Counted from the first letter of the stretch, positions 42,670 to 51,200 are shown. The stretch: DNA of 64,000 nt from Collimonas silvisoli (GCF_018305005.1 NZ_JAGQEG010000005.1:1-64000), one strand, 5' to 3'. The notes: generated by a model not told the origin, from the sequence alone. Program-made: numbers and translations.

Positions 42670-43481
42670 GTGTTTGCTCCTTGAATATTGGCCGGTAACC
42701 AGACCTTGAAGTCCTTATTGATGTCGTCGGGAGACGTCCCGTCCCTCGGCAACTCGCCCTCAAGAGGCACAAGACGAAGTGTCTTGCCCCGCAGCCACGA
42801 GGATACCGGTTTGACCAAGCCGGCCTGCTGATCAAGCACGAGGAGTGCACCCAGGCGTTGGGCCACGGGAAGGCTATTCACCGCATCGAGCGCCTCGGTG
42901 AAGCCTTCGGGCGCACAGCGCGGCCATAGCCCCGCCAGCACCTCGCGAACCCGAGCGATTCCGCCCAACATGGTCTCGCGTTGGATGAGGTCCAGCACCG
43001 TCAGCTCGGGCGTGCTGACCCGAAACCGACCTGTCGGTGTTTCCTGCCATCGGACGGGCATCTCCTCGAGGCGCGTCCGAGTATGGAACACCACTTCGTG
43101 CCGTCCGACGACGATCGGACGCCGGGGCTTCTCCACCATCACCTGAGTCACCATGACGGCGTAGGGTGAGGCGCCATAGTTCTCCGCCGCGCTGAGCAGG
43201 CCGACGTAGTAAGGCAGCCTCAAGGTCTTCCGGCAGTAGAAATCCAGCCACATTTCCAACGGTGGCGCACCGACCTGCGCATAGTGCAGCGGCACGATCA
43301 GCCAGTGATCGGAGCCACGGGACAGCCGCACCAGGCGGCCGCGTTGCTGCTGGCGGTGCAGCGCCTTGCGCAATCCCTCGGGACTCACGCCCGGCAGTGC
43401 TGCCTGCAGCTCCGCCGCCAGCACATTGAGCTTGCCTGAGCGTTCACAGGCATCCAGAGCATCAGAGAGGTGATGAGCCAT
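42666..43481 (-). CDS. abiEi: AbiEi-family antitoxin
   Basis: The 271-residue protein has an N-terminal winged helix (ALPGVSPEGLRKALHRQQQRGRLVRLSRGSDHWLIVP, about 29-65) and the AbiEi C-terminal domain (YYVGLLSAAENYGASPYAVMVTQVMV, then RVSTPELTVLDLIQRETMLGGIARVREVL). In known type IV systems it represses its own promoter at inverted repeats and does not bind the toxin directly. An inverted repeat lies 33-82 bp upstream of its start (43514-43563). Confidence 0.88.
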   Translation of the reverse strand: MAHHLSDALDACERSGKLNVLAAELQAALPGVSPEGLRKALHRQQQRGRLVRLSRGSDHWLIVPLHYAQVGAPPLEMWLDFYCRKTLRLPYYVGLLSAAENYGASPYAVMVTQVMVEKPRRPIVVGRHEVVFHTRTRLEEMPVRWQETPTGRFRVSTPELTVLDLIQRETMLGGIARVREVLAGLWPRCAPEGFTEALDAVNSLPVAQRLGALLVLDQQAGLVKPVSSWLRGKTLRLVPLEGELPRDGTSPDDINKDFKVWLPANIQGANT

Positions 43482-43513
43482 AAGCCGGGCAATAGCCTTT
43501 CAGGAGATTTTGA

Positions 43514-43563
43514 ATATTCTTTGCGTAACGTACCATTTTTTGTCCCATATAGCAAAGAAATAT
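43514..43563. promoter_or_regulatory. inverted repeat upstream of abiEi, likely operator
   Basis: ATATTCTTTGC (43514-43524) faces GCAAAGAAATAT (43552-43563), differing by one inserted base. The region is AT-rich against GC-rich surroundings and also lies ahead of the transfer operon start at 43688. AbiEi autorepression at such repeats is known from studied systems. Confidence 0.55.
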
Positions 43564-43687
43564 CATTTCCGCATGGGTTCGCCCCAGCATCCGGCACAAA
43601 TCGGGTCATCCACCCTTGCGCTTTGTTTGCAGCTGCTGCGGCGCGCAGCAGCGAAGGTGACGGTTCGACACGTCAGCGACCCGTTCC

Positions 43688-44269
43688 ATGCGCGCACTTC
43701 AACCCTTCCGTTATCCCTTCACACTATGCAGCCTGCTGGTTCTCAGCCTGCTGGGAACAGGCTGCGCCACTGCCCCGCATTCGGTACCGGCCACGTCGAG
43801 CGGGACGCCACCGCTTGCTTCGACGCCCGCGCAACCGTCGGACGTCATTCCCGTTGTTCGCTACGGCCGCTACACCCTCGCCGAACTCGTCCCGACCACC
43901 GCACAGCGCGACCTGATGCAGCAGACGGTCGACGTTCGCATTCCGGAAACCGACCAAGCCAGCGTCGCCGACGCCCTGCGCTACGTGTTGCTCCGCTCGG
44001 GCTATCGCCTCTGCGACAACAGCACAACGGCGTTGCTGCAAGACCTGCCGTTGCCGGCCGCGCATCACCGCATCGGACCGCTGCTCCTGCGAGACGCACT
44101 GCAAACCTTGGCCGGCCCCGCGTGGGCACTGGTTGTCGATGCCAGCACCCGCCAAGTCTGCTTCCGCCCGACCACCGGCACATTCCCTGAGGCAGTGGCT
44201 ACGCCCTCCGCCTCCATCGACGGTATGGACGACGTTTCCGATGTACTGGCTCAGGAGGTAACGCCATGA
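43688..44269 (+). CDS. PilL-like ICE lipoprotein (TIGR03748)
   Basis: The 193-residue protein has a lipoprotein signal ending in LLGTGC (Cys about 26). It carries the PilL N-terminal domain: VVRYGRYTLAELVPTTAQRDLMQQTVDVRIPETDQASVADALRYVLLRSGYRLC, then LPLPAAHHRIGPLLLRDALQTLAGPAWALVVD. It is outer-membrane or periplasm anchored and belongs to the start of the genomic-island type IV secretion operon. The next gene overlaps its stop by 4 bp. It is the first gene of the operon; the promoter must lie in the 200 bp shared with abiEi. Confidence 0.85.
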   Translation: MRALQPFRYPFTLCSLLVLSLLGTGCATAPHSVPATSSGTPPLASTPAQPSDVIPVVRYGRYTLAELVPTTAQRDLMQQTVDVRIPETDQASVADALRYVLLRSGYRLCDNSTTALLQDLPLPAAHHRIGPLLLRDALQTLAGPAWALVVDASTRQVCFRPTTGTFPEAVATPSASIDGMDDVSDVLAQEVTP

Positions 44270-44919
44270 CCATACTCCAGGATACCGGGCGTCCCAGGCG
44301 CACCACGTGGCTGCGCGCCGTCATCGTGGCATGGGCTGTACTGGTCAGCACCGGCGTCGTACTCGGGCACATCGCCCTGACGCATCTACGGCAGCAGGCC
44401 TCATCCACCCAACCGACGACACGCATCGCCGCATTGGAATCCCGCCTGGCCGAGCTTACCCGTCAGATCGATCAGGAACGCCAATCGCCCACCGCCCTGC
44501 CGCTGGCACGCTACGAGACCGAGCAGCAGCCACTCCACCAGCGCCTGACCACGGTCGAACACGCGCTTGGGGAACGCCTCGGCACCGACAGCCTCGCGCC
44601 CCTCCAGGAACGCCTCGAACGGTTGGAAGCACGACTCGCGGCCAAGCCGGTACCCGCCGTCGCACCGCGGCAACGGGCTCCCGCTTCGCCCACCCCGCCG
44701 ACGCCACCACCGCTCCCGTTCCAGGTATCGGGCGTCGAGTGGCGCGCGGGCGAGCCATTCCTGTCCGTTCGGCCCAACGATCGCCCTACGCTGGCGGAGA
44801 CTCGTCTGCTGGGTCTCGGTGAACACGCGTACGGCTGGCAGCTCGATGCCATCGAAGCCAACACCGCCGTCGTGCACCTCGGCAGCGACGTTCGACGGCT
44901 GACCTGGCCGACGCGGTAG
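44266..44919 (+). CDS. ICE membrane-anchored coiled-coil protein
   Basis: The 217-residue protein has one N-terminal membrane helix (AVIVAWAVLVSTGVVLGHIALTHL, about 17-40). A heptad-rich coiled coil (about 55-125), a Pro/Thr linker and a small C-terminal beta domain (FQVSGVEWRAGEPFLSVRPND...GWQLDAIEANTAVVHLGSD) follow. The layout resembles PilP/PilO-like inner-membrane parts of pilus systems. It overlaps the preceding gene by 4 bp and is followed after 9 bp by TIGR03759. Probably part of the envelope-spanning transfer machine; no exact family named. Confidence 0.7.
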   Translation: MTILQDTGRPRRTTWLRAVIVAWAVLVSTGVVLGHIALTHLRQQASSTQPTTRIAALESRLAELTRQIDQERQSPTALPLARYETEQQPLHQRLTTVEHALGERLGTDSLAPLQERLERLEARLAAKPVPAVAPRQRAPASPTPPTPPPLPFQVSGVEWRAGEPFLSVRPNDRPTLAETRLLGLGEHAYGWQLDAIEANTAVVHLGSDVRRLTWPTR

Positions 44920-44928
44920 GAGACGCAC

Positions 44929-45672
44929 ATGCACTACCGCGCCTTGGCATTCGCACTCCTTGCCATGCTCCTGACGACGGAGATCGCTCTCGCGGCCTCG
45001 CCGCAGCGGGCCGAGACAGCCAACACGCCGTCCTCCGCCAGCCGCGAGCAGCCGATGGCGGTGGCGCGCGCGGACGAGCAGAAGGCCCGCGACTGGGGCC
45101 TGCGCGCCGACGAATGGATGCGCTACCGGGAACTGATGCAAGGCCCCCTGGGCATCTATTCGCCTCACCTCGACCCGCTCACCGCACTGGGCATCGAAGC
45201 GCGCAGCGACGAAGAACGCCGCCGTTACGCCGAGCTGCAAGCCAAGGCCGAGGCGCGGCGTGTCGAACGACTGCTGACCTACCAGCGCGCCTACGACGAC
45301 GCCTGGCAGCGCCTCTACCCCGGCATGCCGCGTGTCTCCCTGTCTGGCGGCGAACCGCCGCAAGCGGCAGCAGCGGCCGCGGGCATCGACCGCATGGCGG
45401 TATTCGTCAAGAGCGATTGCGCCGCCTGCGACCAACGCGTGCTGCAGTTGCAGTCCGCTGGTACCGGGTTCGATATCTATGTCGTCGGCAGCCGCGCCGA
45501 CGACGCGCACATTCGAGCATGGGCCAAGCACGCCAACCTCGATCCGACCAAGGTGCGCGCACGCACGATCACACTCAACCACGATGGCGGACGCTGGCTA
45601 TCACTCGGATTGCCGGGCGAACTCCCCGCGGTCGTGCACAAAGTGAACGGTCAATGGCAGCGGCAACCGTAG
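44929..45672 (+). CDS. TIGR03759-family ICE protein
   Basis: The 247-residue secreted protein has a signal peptide (ALAFALLAMLLTTEIALA, cleaved near residue 21) and the TIGR03759 core: DEQKARDWGLRADEWMRYRELMQGPLGIYSPHLDPLTALGIEARSDEERRRYAEL (about 44-100). The C-terminal part is thioredoxin-like with a CxxC pair (FVKSDCAACDQRVLQL, about 160-175). The CAAC motif suggests disulfide handling in the periplasm, perhaps for cysteine-rich TraU/TraN-like partners. It is a standard member of this operon. Confidence 0.85.
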   Translation: MHYRALAFALLAMLLTTEIALAASPQRAETANTPSSASREQPMAVARADEQKARDWGLRADEWMRYRELMQGPLGIYSPHLDPLTALGIEARSDEERRRYAELQAKAEARRVERLLTYQRAYDDAWQRLYPGMPRVSLSGGEPPQAAAAAAGIDRMAVFVKSDCAACDQRVLQLQSAGTGFDIYVVGSRADDAHIRAWAKHANLDPTKVRARTITLNHDGGRWLSLGLPGELPAVVHKVNGQWQRQP

Positions 45673-45679
45673 CGATGCG

Positions 45680-46243
45680 ATGCGCCGCGCCACGCTGCCG
45701 CTGTTGCTGGCCAGTGTCCTGCCCGTCTGCGCCCATGCGTGGGACCTCCCGCCCCCGGCCTATCAAATCGCGGCACATCAGGCCGGCGTGCCGTCGCCCG
45801 TGCTTTACGCCGTCGCCCTGCAGGAAAGCGGCACGCTGCTGCGCGGGCACGTTCGGCCCTGGCCCTGGACGCTGAACGTTGCCGGCGAGCCGAAACGATT
45901 CAACACCCGTCAGGCCGCCTGCACGGGGCTGATGCAGGCCTTGCGCCAGACATCCGCAACGCGCGTGGATGTCGGCCTGGGCCAGATCAACGTCGGTCAC
46001 CAGGCGCACCGCGGCGTCCCGCCCTGCGGCCTGCTGGACCCCTACCGCAACCTGACGATCGCCGCCGCCATCCTGCGCGAACAGCACACACCCGGCGAAG
46101 ACTGGTTGCTTGCCATTGGCCGCTATCACCGACCGGCGGGCGGCACGCCCGCCGCACGCTACCGACGCCAGGTGCAGCGGCACCTGATCCGCGTGCTGGC
46201 ACCTGAGCCGACACTCGCCTCGCTGAAGGGATACCGCCCATGA
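45680..46243 (+). CDS. lytic transglycosylase, conjugation-associated
   Basis: The 187-residue protein has a signal peptide (LPLLLASVLPVCAHA) and an SLT-like fold: the catalytic glutamate in YAVALQESGTLL (about residue 51), GLGQINVGHQ (about 100-109), and a late AIGRYHRP. It cuts peptidoglycan to make room for the secretion channel, like VirB1. It sits 8 bp after TIGR03759 and overlaps the following gene by 4 bp. Confidence 0.85.
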   Translation: MRRATLPLLLASVLPVCAHAWDLPPPAYQIAAHQAGVPSPVLYAVALQESGTLLRGHVRPWPWTLNVAGEPKRFNTRQAACTGLMQALRQTSATRVDVGLGQINVGHQAHRGVPPCGLLDPYRNLTIAAAILREQHTPGEDWLLAIGRYHRPAGGTPAARYRRQVQRHLIRVLAPEPTLASLKGYRP

Positions 46244-46764
46244 AACCCATCCATGCTTTCGTCGCCATCAGCCTGGCCGCAGGGCTGCCCCCTGTCACCG
46301 CGCAAACCGCAACGCCACTGATCGTCGTTGAGGACCGTGGCGGCACCTCGGCCTTGCCCTACTACGAAGCCTTGGCCCCTCAACCCGAGGCGACACCAAC
46401 GCCATCGGGCAGCGTGACGATGCCGCAACGCGCCAGCGACGCGGACATGCTGCCGGTGCGCTCTACGCGGCTGACACCGGGCCTAGAACCCCGTCGAACG
46501 ATCGAGGCACCCGGCCTGCGGCCGCTATTCCTGATCGGCGACGATGCGCGTTCGCGCGCCTGGCTCAAGCAAAGATTGCCTGCGCTGCAGAAGCTCAACG
46601 CCGTGGGCCTGGTCGTCAACGTCGAGCACGCGACAGCCTTGCAGGCCTTACGTGGCCTCGCACCGGGTCTGCAACTGTCGCCGGTATCGGGCAATGACCT
46701 GGCCCAGCGACTCGGCCTGCGCCACTACCCGGTGCTGATTACCTCGACCGGCGTCGAGCCGTGA
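46240..46764 (+). CDS. PFL_4695-family ICE protein (TIGR03765)
   Basis: The 174-residue protein has a signal peptide (FVAISLAAGLPPVTAQ) and the PFL_4695 features: PLIVVEDRGGTSALPYYEAL (about 26-45), then a C-terminal domain with PLFLIGDDARSRAWLKQRLPALQKLNAVGLVVNVEHATALQALR and LGLRHYPVLIT. The latter recalls the TrbC/TraW-like thioredoxin-related domain of pilus assembly proteins. Periplasmic. Overlaps the transglycosylase gene by 4 bp and precedes traD by one base. Confidence 0.85.
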   Translation: MKPIHAFVAISLAAGLPPVTAQTATPLIVVEDRGGTSALPYYEALAPQPEATPTPSGSVTMPQRASDADMLPVRSTRLTPGLEPRRTIEAPGLRPLFLIGDDARSRAWLKQRLPALQKLNAVGLVVNVEHATALQALRGLAPGLQLSPVSGNDLAQRLGLRHYPVLITSTGVEP

Positions 46765-46765
46765 G

Positions 46766-48931
46766 ATGGCCCAGGCTTATGCGGTCGAGGTGCTGCTGCG
46801 CCCCGCGGTCGAGCTCTACACCGTCACGGTCTGTGCGGTCGCGGCATCTCTTTGCCTGTTTGCGCCCTGGTCGTTCGCGCTGAGCCCAACGCTCGGCATC
46901 GGCAGCGCCGCGGTTTTCGCCACCTTCGGCGCCGTCCGCATGCATCAGGCGTGGAGCATCCTGCGCTACCGCCGCCACATTCGCCGGCTGCCACGCTACA
47001 CCATGACCAGCCGGCAGGTGCCCGTCAGCCAGCAGCGCCTCTTCCTGGGCAAGGGGTTTCGCTGGGAGCAACGGCACACGCACCGGCTGATGCAGACCTA
47101 TCGGCCGGAGTTCCGCCGCTACGTCGAGCCCACGACGACATACCGCCTGGCCCGCCGGCTGGAACAGCGGTTGGAGTTCGCACCGTTTCCGCTATCGCAG
47201 TTGGCTCGCGTCACGGCGTGGGACAGCGTGCTCAACCCCTTACGCCCCCTGCCACCGGTCGGCGGCTTGCCGCGGCTGCACGGCATCGAGCCCAACGAGG
47301 CCGACGTGACCTTGCCGCTGGGCGAGCGGGTCGGCCATACCCTCGTGCTCGGAACCACACGCGTCGGCAAAACGCGCCTCGCTGAGCTGCTGATCACCCA
47401 GGATATCCGGCGCAGGGTCGACGGCCAGCATGAGGTGGTCATCGTCTTCGATCCGAAGGGCGACGCCGATCTGCTCAAGCGCATGTACGTCGAAGCCAAG
47501 CGCGCGGGACGCGAAGGCGAATTCTATGTATTCCATCTCGGCTGGCCCGACATTTCTGCGCGCTACAACGCGGTGGGTCGATTCGGCCGCATTTCCGAGG
47601 TCGCCACGCGCATCGCCGGCCAGCTCTCCAGCGAAGGAAACAGTGCGGCGTTCAAGGAGTTCGCCTGGCGCTTCGTCAACATCATCGCGCGCGCCCTGGT
47701 CGCCTTGGGGCAGCGCCCCGACTACCTGCTGATCCAGCGCCACGTCGTCAACATCGATGCCCTGTTCATCGAGTACGCCCAGCATTTCTTTGCAGCGCAT
47801 GAGCCGAAGGCGTGGGAGATCATCGTCCAGCTCGAAGGCCGGCTCAACGACAAGAACATCCCGCGCCACATGGTGGGCCGAGAAAAGCGCGTGGTGGCGC
47901 TCGAACAGTATTTGACGCAAGTGCGGGTGTACGACCCGGTGCTCGACGGTCTGCGTAGCGCGGTGCGCTATGACCGGACCTACTTCGATAAAATCGTCGC
48001 CAGTCTCCTGCCGCTCCTGGAAAAGCTCACCACGGGGAAAACGGCGCAGCTCCTGGCACCCAACTACGCCGACCTCGACGATCCCCGGCCGATCTTCGAC
48101 TGGATGCAGGTCATCCGTAAGCGCGCCATCGTCTATGTCGGGCTGGATGCTCTGTCCGACGCCGAGGTCGCGGCGGCAGTGGGCAATTCGATGTTCTCCG
48201 ACCTGGTGTCCGTGGCCGGCCACCTCTACAAATTCGGCGTGGACGACGGCCTGCCCGGCACCGCCGACGGCATCAAGGTGCCGATCAACCTGCACGCGGA
48301 CGAATTCAACGAACTGATGGGTGACGAGTTCATCCCACTGGTCAACAAGGGCGGCGGCGCTGGTGTGCAGGTCACGGCCTATACACAGACCTTGAGCGAC
48401 ATCGAGGCGCGCATCGGCAACCGCGCCAAGGCCGGCCAGGTCGTCGGCAACTTCAACAACCTGCTGATGTTGCGCGTCAGAGAGACCGCCACCGCCGAAC
48501 TGCTAACCAAACAGCTGCCGAAAGTGGAGGTGCACGCCACCTCGATCATGAGCGGCACCACCGACAGTTCGGACCCGCGCGGCCACACCGCTTTCACCAG
48601 CAATACCCAAGACCGGATCACCAGCGCCAGCGTGCCGCTGATCGAGCCCGCCCATATCGTGGCGCTGCCCAAGGGCCAGTGCTTTGCGCTGATTGAGGGC
48701 GGCAATCTGTGGAAGATCCGCATGCCATTGCCGACCCCGGATCTCGATGAGGTCATGCCGAAGGACCTGCAGGCCATGGCGGCGGACATGCGCCGGCGCT
48801 ACACCGAAGCCGGTGATTGGTGGTCCAACAACGCACCGGCCGAGCCGCATGACGACCTGCTGCCCGCCGACCTGCTTGTGGATGTCGCACGCCCGGCAAG
48901 CGCCGCCGATAACGACGAAGCGCGGCCATGA
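46766..48931 (+). CDS. traD: type IV coupling protein TraD
   Basis: The 721-residue protein has two N-terminal membrane helices (about 10-60) and Walker A GTTRVGKTR (196-204). A VIVFDPKGDADLLKRMYVEAKRAG segment follows and Walker B lies in the VYVGLDAL/LHADEFNELMGDEF region. The AYTQTLSDIEARIGN block typical of ICE TraD proteins is present (TIGR03743). It is a hexameric ATPase that hands the relaxase-DNA complex to the secretion channel at the inner membrane. No relaxase gene is in this window; it should lie to the right. It is followed with a 4-bp overlap by TIGR03747. Confidence 0.92.
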   Translation: MAQAYAVEVLLRPAVELYTVTVCAVAASLCLFAPWSFALSPTLGIGSAAVFATFGAVRMHQAWSILRYRRHIRRLPRYTMTSRQVPVSQQRLFLGKGFRWEQRHTHRLMQTYRPEFRRYVEPTTTYRLARRLEQRLEFAPFPLSQLARVTAWDSVLNPLRPLPPVGGLPRLHGIEPNEADVTLPLGERVGHTLVLGTTRVGKTRLAELLITQDIRRRVDGQHEVVIVFDPKGDADLLKRMYVEAKRAGREGEFYVFHLGWPDISARYNAVGRFGRISEVATRIAGQLSSEGNSAAFKEFAWRFVNIIARALVALGQRPDYLLIQRHVVNIDALFIEYAQHFFAAHEPKAWEIIVQLEGRLNDKNIPRHMVGREKRVVALEQYLTQVRVYDPVLDGLRSAVRYDRTYFDKIVASLLPLLEKLTTGKTAQLLAPNYADLDDPRPIFDWMQVIRKRAIVYVGLDALSDAEVAAAVGNSMFSDLVSVAGHLYKFGVDDGLPGTADGIKVPINLHADEFNELMGDEFIPLVNKGGGAGVQVTAYTQTLSDIEARIGNRAKAGQVVGNFNNLLMLRVRETATAELLTKQLPKVEVHATSIMSGTTDSSDPRGHTAFTSNTQDRITSASVPLIEPAHIVALPKGQCFALIEGGNLWKIRMPLPTPDLDEVMPKDLQAMAADMRRRYTEAGDWWSNNAPAEPHDDLLPADLLVDVARPASAADNDEARP

Positions 48932-49677
48932 GCGATCCCGCGGCTACCGCCCGAAAACAGCAGGTCGAGCAACAGAGTCTGCTGGCGAGCGTGGTCACGC
49001 TGCCGTTTCGATTCGCCGGTGTCCTGATCGGCTCATTGCTCCTGAGCATCGTGATCGAGTGCGTGTGCATGGCCCTGTTCTGGCCGGAGCTGGGCTGGCA
49101 TCACGCGCGAGGCATGCTGAACCACGAGCTGGCGCAGCTATCGGACCACTTCATCCTCAGCGACCTCGTCGAACAACCGGGGCGCACCGCCCACGAACTG
49201 GTTTCCCTGGCGTATCGGTGGGTGTTCGTCGAAACCGGGCTGGCCGACAGTATCCGCGACGCCTCCGCCCAAGCGCGCGCAGGCGGCACCCGATCGACCC
49301 ATGACTTTCGCTACTACATGGGCCGCGTCTACGTGCACCTGGAAAGCTACCTGATCGCATCGGCCTACACCGTCCTGGTGTTCCTCGTTCGCCTGCTGGT
49401 GCTTTGCCTGAGCCTGCCGCTGTTCCTCCTGGCCGCCTTCGTCGGCCTGGTCGATGGCCTCGTCAGGCGCGACCTGCGGCGTTTCAGCGCCGGGCGGGAA
49501 TCGGGCTTTATCTACCACCGCGCCCGCGCCAGTCTGATACCACTCGCGGTGTTGCCCTGGGTCATCTACCTGGCGCTTCCGGTCAGCGTGCACCCCTTGC
49601 TCGTGCTGCTACCTTGCGCGGTCGTGCTCGGCCTCGCAGTCGACATTGCGGCGGGAAGCTTCAAGAAATACCTGTGA
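48928..49677 (+). CDS. TIGR03747-family ICE membrane protein
   Basis: The 249-residue protein has about four membrane helices: LPFRFAGVLIGSLLLSIVIECVCMALF (about 27-53), two in ASAYTVLVFLVRLLVLCLSLPLFLLAAFVGLVDGLV (about 147-182), and one in LIPLAVLPWVIYLALPVSVHPLLVLLPCAVVL. RDLRRFSAGRESGFIYHRA between them is a family hallmark. Always next to traD, it probably helps the coupling protein sit in the inner membrane. It is the last gene before the antisense csrA-like insertion. Confidence 0.87.
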   Translation: MSDPAATARKQQVEQQSLLASVVTLPFRFAGVLIGSLLLSIVIECVCMALFWPELGWHHARGMLNHELAQLSDHFILSDLVEQPGRTAHELVSLAYRWVFVETGLADSIRDASAQARAGGTRSTHDFRYYMGRVYVHLESYLIASAYTVLVFLVRLLVLCLSLPLFLLAAFVGLVDGLVRRDLRRFSAGRESGFIYHRARASLIPLAVLPWVIYLALPVSVHPLLVLLPCAVVLGLAVDIAAGSFKKYL

Positions 49678-49715
49678 CCCTTCGAGCGCTGCGAGCGCCC
49701 TGTCGGGAACCGCTG

Positions 49716-49931
49716 TCAGTCGCCGTCGTCGTTCAGTTCGGCGCGCAGGATGGTCACGCACCGCGGCGCCCGAATGCAGAGCTTCACCTGTCCGCCCCTC
49801 ACAGTGACCACTTCGAGCAGGATGCCTCGCGTTCGCAACTGGTGCATCAACTCATCGGCATCAACGTCCGAACGAGCCCATAGCCAGATCTTCTCTCCTG
49901 CCGTACGCGTCAATAGCAAGCCAGCTGTCAT
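49716..49931 (-). CDS. CsrA/RsmA-family RNA-binding protein, RsmN-like
   Basis: The 71-residue protein has the CsrA pattern with a helical insertion: LLLTRTAGEKIWL (beta 1-2), then an insert DADELMHQLRTRG, then ILLEVVTVRGGQVKLCIRAPRCVTILRAEL. The RNA-contact regions (LLLTR at the N-terminus; Arg before AEL at the C-terminus) are kept. An inserted helix between strands is what distinguishes RsmN/RsmF of Pseudomonas from ordinary CsrA. The ATG at 49931 follows GGAG. It lies antisense in the transfer operon, between TIGR03747 and RAQPRD. It probably binds GGA-bearing leaders to control translation. Confidence 0.75.
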   Translation of the reverse strand: MTAGLLLTRTAGEKIWLWARSDVDADELMHQLRTRGILLEVVTVRGGQVKLCIRAPRCVTILRAELNDDGD

Positions 49932-50250
49932 TGCTTCGTCTCCATGCCGTTGTGCGAACCAGAACGTTCGCCTGCCGTAGTACTCCTCTTCTCGATCCAC
50001 CTTGCCGTCGCGACGCCAAGGCGCCCTCACCATGCACGGAATCGACCGCAGGCGACATAGCGCCGCTGCATTTTCGGATAAGTCTTGCCTGCGCTGGTGG
50101 CGTGGAACGTCCATTCCGCCACCACACGCTTCGCTTTGGCGCAGCGCGCCGATGACATAAACCGGGTGGCTCGGCGTGCCCATTGTTTGCGGCGCCGCGC
50201 GCCGTTGCGCCTGAATCTTTCGCTATTCCCATCGACCCAGAATCGCGAAC
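49932..50250. other. divergent spacer between csrA-like and RAQPRD genes
   Basis: No gene is visible. It should hold promoters for both directions, implying that the second half of the transfer operon can be transcribed independently of the first. Long frames here are Arg-rich and lack starts. Confidence 0.4.
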
Positions 50251-50595
50251 ATGCCACTTTCCCGCCACCACCTTTGGCTACCTGCACTGGTGCTGGCCTG
50301 CATCTCGCCGCTGGCGAATGCCGGCGAGGCCGAGCTGCGCGCCGAGCTGGCGGTGATGACGCGCCAGCTTGAGAGGCTGGAGCACCAGGCCGAACGCGGT
50401 GCTGCGCTTGCCACGGCCAGTTTCGCCTCGAACCACAGCCGCTACCACTTCGATTTCATACGCCTGCGCGAAGACGTGCGGCGCATTCGCGGCGGGGTTG
50501 AGGACTACCTGACCCCGGTGCGCGCTCAGCCGCGCGACCCGATCGAGCTGCACGGAGATTACCGCCAAGACACCGCCAGCAAGGTGGTGCCATGA
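50251..50595 (+). CDS. RAQPRD-family ICE protein
   Basis: The 114-residue secreted protein has a signal peptide (LWLPALVLACISPLANA) and a helical, coiled-coil-like body (EAELRAELAVMTRQLERLEHQAERGAA). It carries the defining sextet RAQPRD near residue 90 (TPVRAQPRDPIELHGDYR). The family is known only from ICEs and is encoded at this position in the secretion operon. Periplasmic, function unknown. Overlaps the next gene by 4 bp. Confidence 0.9.
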   Translation: MPLSRHHLWLPALVLACISPLANAGEAELRAELAVMTRQLERLEHQAERGAALATASFASNHSRYHFDFIRLREDVRRIRGGVEDYLTPVRAQPRDPIELHGDYRQDTASKVVP

Positions 50596-50825
50596 CTGCC
50601 GCCCAAATCGCTGCTTTCAAGGCCAATGGCGGGATCAATCCAGGCGATCTCTCAACTTTGCTGCTCAGCCTTCTGTTTGCCGTGCTTCTGCTCTGGGGCG
50701 TGTGGGCGATGCGTACCGCCTACGTCGGCTGGAGCGAGCAGCAGCTCAATCAGCGTCAATTCCTCGCGGTGGTCGTGCGCTTTGTCGTGATCTACCTCGT
50801 GCTGACGTATTTCCTTCTGTCGTAG
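50592..50825 (+). CDS. TIGR03758-family ICE protein (small membrane protein)
   Basis: The 77-residue protein has two membrane helices (STLLLSLLFAVLLLWGVWAM and FLAVVVRFVVIYLVLTYFLLS) around a short loop with YVGWSEQQLNQRQ. Size and layout match TIGR03758. It probably forms part of the inner-membrane platform, comparable to TraE/L-type small proteins. Coupled to the RAQPRD gene. Confidence 0.87.
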   Translation: MTAAQIAAFKANGGINPGDLSTLLLSLLFAVLLLWGVWAMRTAYVGWSEQQLNQRQFLAVVVRFVVIYLVLTYFLLS

Positions 50826-50843
50826 TTCAACAAGGGCGCGGTT

Positions 50844-51200
50844 ATGAAATTCAAACACTCAATCTTCATCTCTCAGGCAGCGGTCGCACTCGCCCTGGTG
50901 GGCATGCCGCTTCCCGCGTTTTCTGGACCGGGCTTGCCGAAGATGGAAGACCCGACGCGCGGCCAAGGCAACGGCATCCTGCAGACCCTGCAGAACTATG
51001 GCTATGACATTGTGATGCTGGTCGCCCTGATCGTGATCGCGGCGATGTTTCTCGGTGTCTGCTACCACGCCTACACCCGGTACTCGGAAATCCATACCGG
51101 CCGCGCCACCTGGGGGCAATTCGGCCTGTCGGTGGCAGTGGGCGCCATGCTGCTGGTGATCGGTATCTGGCTGCTGACCAAGGCCACGGGCGTACTCTGA
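50844..51200 (+). CDS. TIGR03745-family ICE membrane protein (pilin-like)
   Basis: The 118-residue protein has a signal peptide (SQAAVALALVGMPLPAFS), then PGLPKMEDPTRGQGNGILQTLQNYGYD and two membrane helices (IVMLVALIVIAAMFLGVCYHAY; LSVAVGAMLLVIGIWLLTKATGVL). The short, two-helix layout after signal cleavage resembles TraA/VirB2-type pilin subunits. It may therefore be the pilin of this system. Its stop overlaps the next start by one base. Confidence 0.87.
   Translation: MKFKHSIFISQAAVALALVGMPLPAFSGPGLPKMEDPTRGQGNGILQTLQNYGYDIVMLVALIVIAAMFLGVCYHAYTRYSEIHTGRATWGQFGLSVAVGAMLLVIGIWLLTKATGVL

Noticed and set aside
49932-50183. An 84-codon N-terminal extension of the CsrA-like protein
   Set aside because: It is Arg/Cys-rich and unlike CsrA; GGAG is well placed for the ATG at 49931.
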